From assembly GCF_030548205.1 (NCBI RefSeq), contig NZ_JAUORV010000008.1, forward strand, positions 62,001 through 126,000: a DNA stretch of 64,000 bases, in the 5' to 3' direction. The position numbers and the translations under genes were made by a program. Positions 9,474 through 18,345 of the stretch are shown here, piece after piece. Numbering within the stretch: position 1 is the stretch's first letter; each line of letters opens with the position of its first letter. Below the pieces are notes generated by a model. The model was not told the DNA's origin and did not search any database. It was given only the letters and a program-made list of their open reading frames with translations. The stretch is from Aliiglaciecola sp. 3_MG-2023 (GTDB lineage Bacteria > Pseudomonadota > Gammaproteobacteria > Enterobacterales > Alteromonadaceae).

Positions 9474-10190
9474 ATGACAACTCAGCGATGGTCTATCGAA
9501 TTTGACAATGTGACTTTTGGTTATCCTAGTCCACGCCCTTCGAATTTAGGGGAGGCGCAAGGTCTCACAATTGACATTAAAAAGTGGCAAGTAGAAGAAA
9601 ACCAAACTGTTTTTATTTCTGGTCAATCTGGCTCAGGTAAGAGTACCTTGCTAAACCTGATTTGTGGTACTTTGCAGCCATCTAGTGGCAGTATATCAAT
9701 ATTGGGGCAAGCTTTTTCAGCACTTTCTGAGAGTAAGCGAGATCGATTCCGAGCAGAACATATTGGTGTGGTTTTCCAACAGTTTAATTTGATCCCTTAT
9801 CTTAGTGTGAAACAGAATATTGAATTAGCCGCATATTTTGGTAAGGGACTCAAAGTCGCTACAACTGAGACGATTATCAATATTTGTCAGCAACTGAACC
9901 TGCCATCTACATTGCTCCAGGCACCGGCAAGCCAACTTAGCGTTGGTCAGCAGCAACGGGTGGCAATTGCACGTGCGCTGATTAATCAACCTGAGCTACT
10001 AATTGTCGATGAACCGACTTCTGCCCTTGATTCTTCTGCGCGAGACAGTTTCATGCAACTACTGATGGATAGCGCTAAACGCTATCAGTTTACCTTATTG
10101 TTTGTGAGCCACGATTTAAGCTTGGCAGACTATTTTGAACAGCATATTAAACTTGCTGATATCAACCAAGCAGGGGAGATAAGTGAATGA
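9474..10190 (+). CDS. ABC transporter ATPase (LolD/MacB type)
   Basis: 238 residues from ATG 9474 (a GTG at 9441 could add 11). Complete ABC ATPase: Walker A SGQSGSGKST, Q-loop VVFQQFNLIPYL, signature LSVGQQQRVAIA, Walker B LLIVDEPTSALD and switch His in LLFVSHDLS. It resembles the LolD/MacB/FtsE group that powers FtsX-type permeases and acts on substrates at the outer face of the inner membrane rather than in classical import. Its stop overlaps the start of the permease gene by 4 bp, so the two are translationally coupled. Confidence 0.93.
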   Translation: MTTQRWSIEFDNVTFGYPSPRPSNLGEAQGLTIDIKKWQVEENQTVFISGQSGSGKSTLLNLICGTLQPSSGSISILGQAFSALSESKRDRFRAEHIGVVFQQFNLIPYLSVKQNIELAAYFGKGLKVATTETIINICQQLNLPSTLLQAPASQLSVGQQQRVAIARALINQPELLIVDEPTSALDSSARDSFMQLLMDSAKRYQFTLLFVSHDLSLADYFEQHIKLADINQAGEISE

Positions 10191-11431
10191 TACTCAGTAT
10201 TGCTTTAAAGAGCCTGAATCATCGTCTAACGGCGGTACTACTCACCATGTTATCCATAATAGTGAGTGTTTCCCTGCTGCTCAGTGTCGAGCATCTCAGA
10301 ATTCAAGCTAAAGACAGTTTTGGTCGAACTATTTCTGGTGTCGATCTTATAGTTGGTGCGCCAACAGGGCAATCCAATTTGCTGCTGTACTCGGTATTTC
10401 GAATAGGTAACCCAACGAATAATGTGTCTTGGGATAGTTACCAAGCGTTGGCAAAACTACCCAGTGTTAAGTGGATAATACCTATTGCATTGGGAGACTC
10501 CCATCGCGGTTTTCGGGTTTTGGGTACCAACAATAATTACTTTCAACACTTTCAATACGGCAGTAAACAACCTTTAGTTCTGGCACAAGGGACACAATTA
10601 TTATCAACTTTTGATGCAGTAATAGGTGCCGCCGTTGCCAAAAAGCTCAATTATCAATTAGGGGATGAAATTGAGATGTCCCATGGCTTAGCTGAGGTTA
10701 GCTTTACTAAACATTCCCATTCTCCCTTTGTTGTAAAAGGGATTTTAGAACCCACAGGCACGCCAGTAGATCAAACCATTCATGTTAGTTTAGCTGGCTT
10801 GGAAGCTGCTCACAAAAGTGAGTCTGAAATTGACGAAATTCTTCACCAGATAGAAGCTGGTGAGCAAGTCGATATAGACATCGATGGTGTGACAGCCATG
10901 TTTATTGGATTGAACTCGAAAATGCAATTGTTTCAATTACAGCGCGGGATAAATCAATACAAAAAAGAGCCTATGTTAGCCATTATACCTGGAGTGGCAT
11001 TTTCTGAATTGTGGCAATTGGTTGGCAATGTTGAGAACATGTTGTTATTTATCTCGGCACTTATTTTGTTTTCTTCATTACTTGGCTTAGGGACGATGTT
11101 ACTCACCACGGTTAGAGAGCGACGACATGAAATGGCAATTCTTCGTGCCATAGGTGCCCATTCAAGAGTGATTTTTTTGTTGATTCAGATGGAAGCAATG
11201 CTGCTTAGCCTATTTGCTAGTGTCATTGCGTTGATATTGGTTTGGTTAGGTTTTCAATTTGGTGCTAAATGGTTAAGTGCTGAATACGGTTTATTTATTG
11301 AAAATAGCATTTTAGGATTACGTTCATTGGCGATTATTGGCCTTGTCAGTGGTGCTACCTTTTTAATCGCATGTATTCCAGCCATAAGTGCCTATCGTCA
11401 ATCGATTCAACAAGGATTGATTAGTAAATGA
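10187..11431 (+). CDS. ABC transporter permease, FtsX/MacB type
   Basis: 414 residues. One N-terminal transmembrane helix (~12-32), a large periplasmic domain (~35-280), then three C-terminal helices in the FtsX arrangement, with the REERRHEM-like coupling segment TVRERRHEMAILRAIGAH between the second and third helices. The periplasmic part begins GVDLIVGAPTGQSNLLLYSV, a type of permease I associate in other gammaproteobacteria with DUF2796/DUF3299 metal-related clusters; neither of those partners is here. Overlaps its ATPase upstream and the MoeB-like gene downstream by 4 bp each. Confidence 0.9.
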   Translation: MILSIALKSLNHRLTAVLLTMLSIIVSVSLLLSVEHLRIQAKDSFGRTISGVDLIVGAPTGQSNLLLYSVFRIGNPTNNVSWDSYQALAKLPSVKWIIPIALGDSHRGFRVLGTNNNYFQHFQYGSKQPLVLAQGTQLLSTFDAVIGAAVAKKLNYQLGDEIEMSHGLAEVSFTKHSHSPFVVKGILEPTGTPVDQTIHVSLAGLEAAHKSESEIDEILHQIEAGEQVDIDIDGVTAMFIGLNSKMQLFQLQRGINQYKKEPMLAIIPGVAFSELWQLVGNVENMLLFISALILFSSLLGLGTMLLTTVRERRHEMAILRAIGAHSRVIFLLIQMEAMLLSLFASVIALILVWLGFQFGAKWLSAEYGLFIENSILGLRSLAIIGLVSGATFLIACIPAISAYRQSIQQGLISK

Positions 11432-12201
11432 GCCAGCTTGATAACCCCAAACCGCTTACTCATCAACAAGCCATGCGTTACAGTCGGCAGATTATGTTGC
11501 CTGGGTTTGACCTAGATAAGCAAGAGCGTTTACTGACTAAAAACATCTTGTTAATCGGTGTTGGCGGCTTGGGTTGTGCAGCCGCTCAATATTTGGTGGC
11601 CAGTGGGGTAGCTGGAATAACCTTGGTCGATGATGATGTGGTGGAGCATTCAAATCTACAACGACAGGTTTTGCATCATGAGTCTGATATTGGAAAGCGT
11701 AAATGCGAATCTGCAAAAGAGAAATTAACGTCCATCAATAGTCAAACAACAATCAATACCATCCAGCAACGTTTAGATGACAAAACCTTAGAAATGGTCT
11801 TAGCCAAGCATCATATTGTATTGGATTGTAGCGATAATTTAGCCACCCGAAATCAATTGAATCGAGCTTGTTTGCAAGCAAATATTCCGTTGGTGTCTGG
11901 GGCGGCGATTCGCATGGAAGGGCAAATATTTAGCATGCAACCGCAAAACAATGATGCCTGTTATGGCTGTTTAAGTCGATTCTTTGGGGAGCAGCAATTG
12001 AGCTGCGTGGATGCTGGCGTGCTTTCTCCTGTGGTGGGGATCATTGGCGCAATGCAAGCGTTAGAAGGGATTAAAATACTGGTTGATTTTGGCCATTCGT
12101 TAAGTAATAAATTAATGTTATTTGATGCAATGACCATGCAATGGCAAACATTCGCGGTAAAAAAGCATGGAGATTGCCCAGTTTGTTCTGTTCCTACTTA
12201 A
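11428..12201 (+). CDS. MoeB/ThiF/HesA-family adenylyltransferase (E1-like)
   Basis: 257 residues. Enzymes of this family adenylate the C-terminal Gly-Gly of a ubiquitin-like sulfur carrier such as MoaD or ThiS. Visible features are the nucleotide-binding GVGGLGCAAAQYL (~47-59), the NLQRQ Arg-finger motif (~75-79), and two zinc-binding pairs, CYGC and CPVC near the C-terminus. No moaD, moaE or thiS is nearby; instead it is the third gene of an operon with an ABC exporter, overlapping the permease by 4 bp. MoeB is the best single name, but a substrate tied to the transporter is possible. Confidence 0.85.
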   Translation: MSQLDNPKPLTHQQAMRYSRQIMLPGFDLDKQERLLTKNILLIGVGGLGCAAAQYLVASGVAGITLVDDDVVEHSNLQRQVLHHESDIGKRKCESAKEKLTSINSQTTINTIQQRLDDKTLEMVLAKHHIVLDCSDNLATRNQLNRACLQANIPLVSGAAIRMEGQIFSMQPQNNDACYGCLSRFFGEQQLSCVDAGVLSPVVGIIGAMQALEGIKILVDFGHSLSNKLMLFDAMTMQWQTFAVKKHGDCPVCSVPT

Positions 12202-12213
12202 ACAACGTTGTTT
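12200..12213. repeat. 14-bp palindrome after the MoeB-like gene
   Basis: AAACAACGTTGTTT is a perfect palindrome that begins inside the stop codon of the MoeB-like gene. The roughly 290 bp from here to the esterase start hold no other convincing element. Function unknown. Confidence 0.4.
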
Positions 12214-12493
12214 AGTTAACATTAAATCGATTGAGCACAACCGTCTGTATGGTGTGACATGCCAAAAAATACTACACTGGATAAAAAACGTAAAAACCTC
12301 TGTGCGGGTTAGAAATATCTGCCAAGTCACCTAAATTGCCAATTAGGCGAGTTATTTTATGCGTATAAATCCATACCCAGCATATGAATAATGGTAAGCA
12401 GTCTTGGTGTCCACTGGACGTATTTTATCAAGAACGCTTTTACGTTATAAAAATTTTAATGCTTTAAATATTGGATTGGATGTGGGAGTCACT

Positions 12494-14038
12494 TTGAAAA
12501 TTCTATCTAAAACCAGCATGCGTGTGTTGAATTCTATTGTGGTCTTAGGGCTGTTAGCAGTGTCTTTTCAAGGACAGTCTTTTGACGGGCAGTTGGTAAG
12601 GCAATTGTCTCAGGGCACGGTAAAAGGAGTACATCAGGGCAACAGTATTATATTTAAAGGGATCCCATACGCTGAGCCTCCTATTGCTGACCATCGTTGG
12701 CAGCCACCCTTACCTCCAGCTAAGTTTGTGGGTGAATTTTCCGCAGAACAATATGGTCCAGTTTGCCCTCAAAAAAGTCAAAAATTAACGCAAAGTGAAA
12801 ACTGTTTAACCTTAAATATATTTAGTCCAGACTCAATCGACATAGAAGCGCAAAGTTTGCCCGTTTTGGTCTGGATTCATGGCGGCGGATTCGTTTTTGG
12901 ATCTGGCAACATGACAGCCCAAGGACATAAAAATTGGAATGATAATGAGATTATTTTAGTCTCATTTAACTATCGTTTGGGGGCATTAGGAATTTTTGCA
13001 CCTAGCGATATGACGTTGCCGAAAGGAGCGAATTTCAGTGTGATGGACATGGTTGCCGCACTGAAATGGTTAAAAGCTAATATAAGTGCCTTTGGTGGTG
13101 ATCCGAATCGTATCACCATTGCCGGTGGATCTGCTGGCGGTATGGCAGTTCAAATGCTAATGGTTAATCCACAAAGCCAAGGATTGTTTCAAGGGGCGAT
13201 CTCACAAAGCGGTTATGGAGCCTGGCCTTTACCAAGAACAAAGGATGCCGCAGAATTAAAGTCCAGTCCCAGTGCTGAAGAGTTATCTGATCAGATTGCT
13301 CGCAGAGCGCTAAATATAGAAGGGAAGGAGATTGTTACTGAAAACCTGAGTGAATTTTTGTTTGAGGTCTCAGCGGCGTCGCTTGTGGCAGCCATTGATG
13401 GATTTCACATTCCTATTGTTGATGGCAAAACCTTACCTGAAGAGCCTGCCATTATGTTTGTGCAAGGCAGACAACATTCAGTACCCTATATTAGCGGTGG
13501 AAATAGTTACGAAGGCAGTGTTTACCCTTATTCTGGGGTCGAACCAACAGCTCTATTTTCCCTAATGGGGAAACATAAAGAACGGATAAAACAACTATAT
13601 AAACTCGATGAAGTTTCCACCTCTGCGGTACCTTATCAACATTTATTTGGTGATTTACGCTATCTATTAGCCGCTAAGTTGACCTCCCAAAGCATGGACA
13701 ATATTGGCCAGGCTGGATATCGATACTTTTATAATTATGTAAGTGACAAACGAGCGTTTTCCAATGGTGCTAAGCATGCATCAGAGACCTATAAGTTGTT
13801 TCAAGCTGATAATGTGCCGGTATTAAATCAAATGCGTCAATATTGGTATAACTTTATTAAACAGCAAAATCCAAATGGTCCTAACTTACCCAAATGGCCA
13901 AACTTGAATGAAAACAACCAAGGGTGGCTAGAGATTGCTGACAAAATAAACGTCAGGCCTGAAGTCCGTGCTGACAAACTAGCCATTCTCGAAAGTCTAT
14001 TTCATCAGCGTCGCGATGAGATAAAAACCGGTAACTGA
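12494..14038 (+). CDS. Exported type-B carboxylesterase
   Basis: About 514 residues from a TTG at 12494, chosen because GGGAG sits 6 bp upstream and it gives a complete signal peptide (MKILSKTSMRVLNSIVVLGL, then LAVSFQGQS); ATG 12518 is the alternative. Alpha/beta-hydrolase of the cholinesterase-like family: oxyanion-hole HGGGFVFGSG, nucleophile elbow AGGSAGG with catalytic Ser, acid region GNSYEGSVY, and catalytic His in GAKHASETY. Expected to hydrolyse esters in the periplasm or outside the cell; the substrate is unknown. Apparently monocistronic. Confidence 0.9.
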   Translation: MKILSKTSMRVLNSIVVLGLLAVSFQGQSFDGQLVRQLSQGTVKGVHQGNSIIFKGIPYAEPPIADHRWQPPLPPAKFVGEFSAEQYGPVCPQKSQKLTQSENCLTLNIFSPDSIDIEAQSLPVLVWIHGGGFVFGSGNMTAQGHKNWNDNEIILVSFNYRLGALGIFAPSDMTLPKGANFSVMDMVAALKWLKANISAFGGDPNRITIAGGSAGGMAVQMLMVNPQSQGLFQGAISQSGYGAWPLPRTKDAAELKSSPSAEELSDQIARRALNIEGKEIVTENLSEFLFEVSAASLVAAIDGFHIPIVDGKTLPEEPAIMFVQGRQHSVPYISGGNSYEGSVYPYSGVEPTALFSLMGKHKERIKQLYKLDEVSTSAVPYQHLFGDLRYLLAAKLTSQSMDNIGQAGYRYFYNYVSDKRAFSNGAKHASETYKLFQADNVPVLNQMRQYWYNFIKQQNPNGPNLPKWPNLNENNQGWLEIADKINVRPEVRADKLAILESLFHQRRDEIKTGN

Positions 14039-14061
14039 GTTAACAATTTGTTCACAGTTAA

Positions 14062-14607
14062 TTATGAATGAGGCGGCGAATTTACATATAAATCGTGCTG
14101 ATTAATGTACTGCGCCACTTCTTTGGGCACTTGATTGTCGATATTTTGATGATTAATTAAATTATTTCGAACTTCTGTAGAGCGTATGGCTACGCGTTCG
14201 GGAACGACTAAAATTTCCCAATTATCAGTCACTTCCTGAGATTTATAAAATTTATGCCAGTTGACTTTATTATCAGGACCCATAACGAATGTCAGCTTGG
14301 CATCAGGGAAGTATTCAGCTTGTAAATAGGTTAGTAAATCAAAGGTATAAATAGGGTTAGTGCCATCGCTTAGTTGTTCTTCAACAGGGAATACTTCAAC
14401 CTTGGGATCGTTTAGTTGCTGTGCAAATAAATGCAACATTGATACTCTGTGTTCGTAAGACAGCATTTTTTTAGAAAATGCATGGGCATATGAAGGGATA
14501 AGCAATATGCTGTCAAAACTTGGATGTTGAGCGGAAATGTATTCTATTGCGTCTTGATGCCCTAAAGTGGGGGGGTTAAATGCAGCACCAAAAATCGCTA
14601 TTTTCAT
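14062..14607 (-). CDS. nadD: Nicotinate-nucleotide adenylyltransferase (NadD-like)
   Basis: 181 residues from ATG 14607; a longer frame to 14724 has no family-like sequence. Transfers AMP to nicotinate mononucleotide to give deamido-NAD. The nucleotidyltransferase motif GAAFNPPTLGH is at residues 6-16, with Thr in place of the first His of the usual HxGH. The C-terminal IRSTEVRNNL matches the ISSTxxR phosphate-binding motif. It is divergent from pncA-pncB, which supply its substrate, so the three form a Preiss-Handler salvage cluster. A direct repeat AAGTGTAGT (14630-14638 and 14691-14699) lies in the shared upstream region and may be regulatory. Because main nadD genes usually lie near holA, this may be a second copy. 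Confidence 0.85.
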   Translation of the reverse strand: MKIAIFGAAFNPPTLGHQDAIEYISAQHPSFDSILLIPSYAHAFSKKMLSYEHRVSMLHLFAQQLNDPKVEVFPVEEQLSDGTNPIYTFDLLTYLQAEYFPDAKLTFVMGPDNKVNWHKFYKSQEVTDNWEILVVPERVAIRSTEVRNNLINHQNIDNQVPKEVAQYINQHDLYVNSPPHS

Positions 14608-14790
14608 ATTTTCAGGTTCCAATAAAAATAAGTGTAGTTGCAAATTAGAGTCAGTAAAAACACCGACTATTGAGCCATAACTTTGACCAAAAGTGTAGTC
14701 AAAACCGCGAAAAATTAGAAACATAAAAATAAATTGTTGTCAAAATGTATACTGCGTAAACGTGGTATTAAAATTCAGGGAAAGGTGTTA

Positions 14791-15444
14791 ATGAAATCAA
14801 AAATCGCATCGATTAACGTGGATCCACAAAAAGGATTTACACCTATTTGTCCTGATGAACTGCCAGTGGAGGAGGGGGACCAAATTGTGCCTGAGCTTCT
14901 TGCCCAAAATGCATTGGCTGATTTCATAATAGGTTCAAGTGATGCCCATTGTGAACAGGCGTTGTTTCGAGTTGAACGTGATGAAGATCAGTTTCAAAGC
15001 CTAGACTACGCGAATACTGACTGTACATTTAAAATGCATTGTCGTCCTGGCACCAAAGGGTTTGAGTTACTAGATGGACTTCCAAGTGCTACTGAATATG
15101 ATTTTTTTGTGTGGAAAGGGGTTGCGCCTGATCTTCACCCATATGGTGCCTGTTACCACGATCTGGCGGAAAAGTTGTCTACGGGTATCATTGAATATTT
15201 GGTGTTTAACAATGTTGATACGGTAATTGTTGGCGGTTTAGCTACTGATTATTGTGTTGCGACCACGGCAATCCAATTGCAAGATTCCAAGCGTTTCAAT
15301 GTCGTTTTAAACTTAGGGGCGTGCAGGGGCATTACTCCAGAAGGGGTAAAACAACAGTTGGCATTAATGGAAGCGAAAGGGATTACCATCTTGCAGAATA
15401 GTCATGCAGTAGAAACATGGCTAGGGAAGGAGGGAGCAAGTTAG
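14791..15444 (+). CDS. pncA: Nicotinamidase
   Basis: 217 residues from ATG 14791, which has AGGGAAAGG upstream; the longer frame to 14734 is unlikely. Isochorismatase-fold enzyme that converts nicotinamide to nicotinate. Catalytic Asp in NVDPQKGFTP (residues 9-18), Lys in FFVWKGVAPD, nucleophile Cys in GLATDYCVAT, and metal ligands in SSDAHCE. It is followed immediately by pncB: the TAG stop and GTG start share one base, so the two are translationally coupled. Confidence 0.92.
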   Translation: MKSKIASINVDPQKGFTPICPDELPVEEGDQIVPELLAQNALADFIIGSSDAHCEQALFRVERDEDQFQSLDYANTDCTFKMHCRPGTKGFELLDGLPSATEYDFFVWKGVAPDLHPYGACYHDLAEKLSTGIIEYLVFNNVDTVIVGGLATDYCVATTAIQLQDSKRFNVVLNLGACRGITPEGVKQQLALMEAKGITILQNSHAVETWLGKEGAS

Positions 15445-16673
15445 TGAACTTTTCAAAGGCTTCAGTTAAGCGCAATTCTATATTTAGAAAAAACCTCAAC
15501 TTTTCTACCTTAGACAACGACTACTACAAAATGAATATGTGGCAATGTTTTATGCATCAATATCCCTATATTGAAGAAGCCGAATATCGTTTTTTTATGC
15601 GCAGTGATGTGGATTTGAGGCCCTACAAAGCAGAGATCCAGCAGGAGTTACACAAACTTGATGGCTTAAAGTTCACCGATGATCAAATTCGTTGGTTAGA
15701 AAAAACACCTTGGTATACTAAAGATTTTATTGAGTGGGCAAGGATGTGGTCGTTTCAAAGTCGATTTTTGTACGTAACAGAGGTTAATGATCAGTTGGCC
15801 ATCAGCGCACGTGGTCCTTTGATGCATATTCATAATTTTGAAATGCCAGTCTTGTCCACTGTAGCCGAAGTGTATAACCGCCGTAATTACCCAAATAAGT
15901 CTTATCAGGATGTGCGTAAACCGCTATTTAAAAAAATTGATTGGTTAAAAACGCAGCATCAAAAGCATGATCTCACCGGCCTAACCTTAGCCGATTTTGG
16001 TACTCGCCGAAGGTTTAGTTACGAAACTCAGTTGACTGTGGTGGATATGCTAAATAAGCAATTACCGGAGTTTTTCCTTGGAACATCTAATATGCATATT
16101 GCCAAAGAGTTAGGGGTGACCCCTATTGGTACTATGGCTCACGAGATCTTTATGTTGTCCCAGCAAGTGGGGGTGCAATTGGCCCACTCACAGAAACATA
16201 CATTAGAGTGCTGGGTTAAAGAGTTTCGTGGGCAATTGGGTTACGCCCTCACCGATGTCATTGGTATGGATGCTTTTGTTAGAGATTTTGATTTATATTT
16301 CGCTAAGTTATTTGAGGGGCTGCGCCAGGATTCTGGTTGCCCGTTTGAGTTCGGTGAAAAAGCCATAAAAATGTATAGGGACCTTAAGTTAGATCCGACT
16401 ACAAAAACGGTGATTTTTAGTGACGCTCTTAATTTTGAAAAAATGGTAGAGTTATTTTTACACTTTCGCGGCAGGATCCGTACTTCTTTTGGTATTGGGA
16501 CCTTTTTATCCAACGACGTCGAAGGGGTAGAGCCGCTAAATATGGTGATGAAGCTGGTTAAAGTAAACGGTAAACCCGTTGCAAAAATATCTGATACTGC
16601 GGGTAAAAACTTGTGTGATGATGAGAATTTTGTGCGCTATTTAAAAGATGTCTATAACGTAACTTGGGCCTAA
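15444..16673 (+). CDS. pncB: Nicotinate phosphoribosyltransferase
   Basis: 409 residues from a GTG at 15444, chosen because GGAGGG lies 9-10 bp upstream and the start overlaps the pncA stop; an in-frame ATG at 15417 lies within pncA. Joins nicotinate to PRPP, with ATP, to give nicotinate mononucleotide. Family landmarks are LDNDYYKMNMWQ near the N-terminus, the GTMAHE segment with the phosphorylated His, RQDSGCPFEFGEKAI and FGIGTFLSND. Together with pncA upstream and the divergent NadD-like gene it rebuilds NAD from nicotinamide. Confidence 0.95.
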   Translation: MNFSKASVKRNSIFRKNLNFSTLDNDYYKMNMWQCFMHQYPYIEEAEYRFFMRSDVDLRPYKAEIQQELHKLDGLKFTDDQIRWLEKTPWYTKDFIEWARMWSFQSRFLYVTEVNDQLAISARGPLMHIHNFEMPVLSTVAEVYNRRNYPNKSYQDVRKPLFKKIDWLKTQHQKHDLTGLTLADFGTRRRFSYETQLTVVDMLNKQLPEFFLGTSNMHIAKELGVTPIGTMAHEIFMLSQQVGVQLAHSQKHTLECWVKEFRGQLGYALTDVIGMDAFVRDFDLYFAKLFEGLRQDSGCPFEFGEKAIKMYRDLKLDPTTKTVIFSDALNFEKMVELFLHFRGRIRTSFGIGTFLSNDVEGVEPLNMVMKLVKVNGKPVAKISDTAGKNLCDDENFVRYLKDVYNVTWA

Positions 16674-16697
16674 AAAAGTTATTTGAAAGGGGGAAAG

Positions 16698-16757
16698 AAA
16701 GCCTGAAGAACCTAAAGTGACTAAGCTAATAAGTCACTTCAACGGTATTCAGGCTTT
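16698..16757. terminator. Nested inverted repeats between convergent genes
   Basis: An outer 10-bp perfect stem AAAGCCTGAA / TTCAGGCTTT (16698-16707, 16748-16757) encloses an inner 8-bp stem AAGTGACT / AGTCACTT (16715-16722, 16732-16739). It lies between pncB and the convergent peptidase gene. Each orientation has only a short T-run; a bidirectional terminator is the simplest reading. Confidence 0.6.
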
Positions 16758-16783
16758 AGCTATTGATGATGATTAATTAATGG

Positions 16784-18100
16784 TTACTGCTGATAAGTTG
16801 GATAATCTTGGCTAATGCGATAAATCAATAGCGCTGCTTTATGCATGTTTTTGGCAAAACTGTCCATGTCAGCAACCTCATTTTTTGTATGCCCCCCGGT
16901 TCCCATTAAACCTAAACCATCAAGGGCCATATTCACGTGCTCAGCGGCAAAAGATATGTCCGCTGCCCCAGCATTGCGTGGGTTAACCGCCTCCACTTTG
17001 CCGTAACCTAGAGAATAACTTATGTCGCTATACCATTCTAATAATTGGTAGTTCTGCGGGGTTGGCGCCATAGGCGGATATCCTTCTCCTATCGTTAGGG
17101 TGGCACTTGTATGCAATAAATTCTGTTTAACAATGTCTTGCATGGTCGTTTTGGCTGTGATTAATTCCTCGTGGGTCAATGCGCGTATTCCACCTTTGAC
17201 TAACAGAGTTTGCGCAACCACGTTGTTTTTACCAAATGCGCTACCTTTAGCTGTTTCATCATTAAAAGTTACTTCAGTTCCCCCTAAAATCACTCCTGGA
17301 TTAAAGGTTAGATCTCCCAGATTGGCCAATGCCTGGCGAAAAGTATCAAGGATCCGCGCAGCTTCAAACACTGCGCCATAGCCAACTTTATCACTAAAGA
17401 TTTGTGATGAATGTGCTGGCCGTCCAGTGACTTCTAATTGCCAGTCTACTGAGCCTCTGCGTGCCACTACGGCGGTTTTGATACTACCATCACCATCTTC
17501 AAAACCTAGGGCAATATCCGCCCATTTAGCTGCTTCTATTATGGCTGCTTTTGATGCGGATAATGGTTTACCACTGCGCTCTTCATCTCCGGTCATTACA
17601 ATCTGAATGCTGACATCATCCAATAATCCTAAGGTTTTCAAGGCACGCATTACCTCAATAATGATAACGTCTCCGCCTTTCATGTCAGTAACACCGGGCC
17701 CGGAGGCTTTGTTATCAGCTAAACTTTGATAAGTTTGAAAAGTGTCTGATTTAGCAAACACAGTATCAAGATGACCTATCATCAAAATCTTAGGGCCTTT
17801 GGTCCCGTAGCGAGCGACTAAATGTCCGGCGCGTCCAAAACTCGCTCCATCTTGCCATTGCACATCAAATCCAAGCTGCGCCAATTCCGCTTTGAATAAC
17901 ATTCCAACTTTTTTAACACCGCTAAAATTCATGGTGCCACTATTGATATTTACCGATTCAACTAACAAAGCTTGGGCTTGTGGCAAACGTTGATTTATGG
18001 TTTCTACGATTTTAGCTTCTATTTGTGGCGGAGTTTTAGCTGCATTTGCTATGAATGAGAATAATATTAAAGAAAGCAGAAAAGCGCGTTGAAATGTCAT
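16784..18100 (-). CDS. Exported M20-family metallopeptidase (glutamate carboxypeptidase-like)
   Basis: 438 residues with a Sec signal peptide (residues 1-20, MTFQRAFLLSLILFSFIANA). Di-zinc M20 peptidase: metal ligands and catalytic residues in MIGHLDTVF (~107-115), GPGVTDMKGGD (~133-143) and MTGDEERSG (~168-176), and a dimerisation domain with VTGRPAHSS. The C-terminal motifs are NPRNAGAADISF and GTGGHTKNE. Probably removes C-terminal glutamate or hydrolyses small peptides or acyl amino acids in the periplasm. Convergent with pncB and apparently single. Confidence 0.92.
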   Translation of the reverse strand: MTFQRAFLLSLILFSFIANAAKTPPQIEAKIVETINQRLPQAQALLVESVNINSGTMNFSGVKKVGMLFKAELAQLGFDVQWQDGASFGRAGHLVARYGTKGPKILMIGHLDTVFAKSDTFQTYQSLADNKASGPGVTDMKGGDVIIIEVMRALKTLGLLDDVSIQIVMTGDEERSGKPLSASKAAIIEAAKWADIALGFEDGDGSIKTAVVARRGSVDWQLEVTGRPAHSSQIFSDKVGYGAVFEAARILDTFRQALANLGDLTFNPGVILGGTEVTFNDETAKGSAFGKNNVVAQTLLVKGGIRALTHEELITAKTTMQDIVKQNLLHTSATLTIGEGYPPMAPTPQNYQLLEWYSDISYSLGYGKVEAVNPRNAGAADISFAAEHVNMALDGLGLMGTGGHTKNEVADMDSFAKNMHKAALLIYRISQDYPTYQQ

Positions 18101-18345
18101 AGTCGTCCCAAGGTATTTGATTTATTCAACAGCATAAAATTTGCTTCTTATAAAGTCTAGTTATATGAAAAATGCTTAAAACTGAAGATTTTACGCAATT
18201 GATTAAGTATCGCGCTATAAATGCAACCCATATTCCTGTAAATTACGCCCACTTTTTGTCATCATACTTAATCAATCTAGCGCGGTCTTAATTATCATTG
18301 CGCATACAGCACAGTAGATTGAACATTTATTCAACGAGGAAATTT

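Noticed and set aside
12118-12330. 70-codon minus-strand frame after the MoeB-like gene
   Set aside because: Overlaps the 3' end of the MoeB-like gene and has no start signals.
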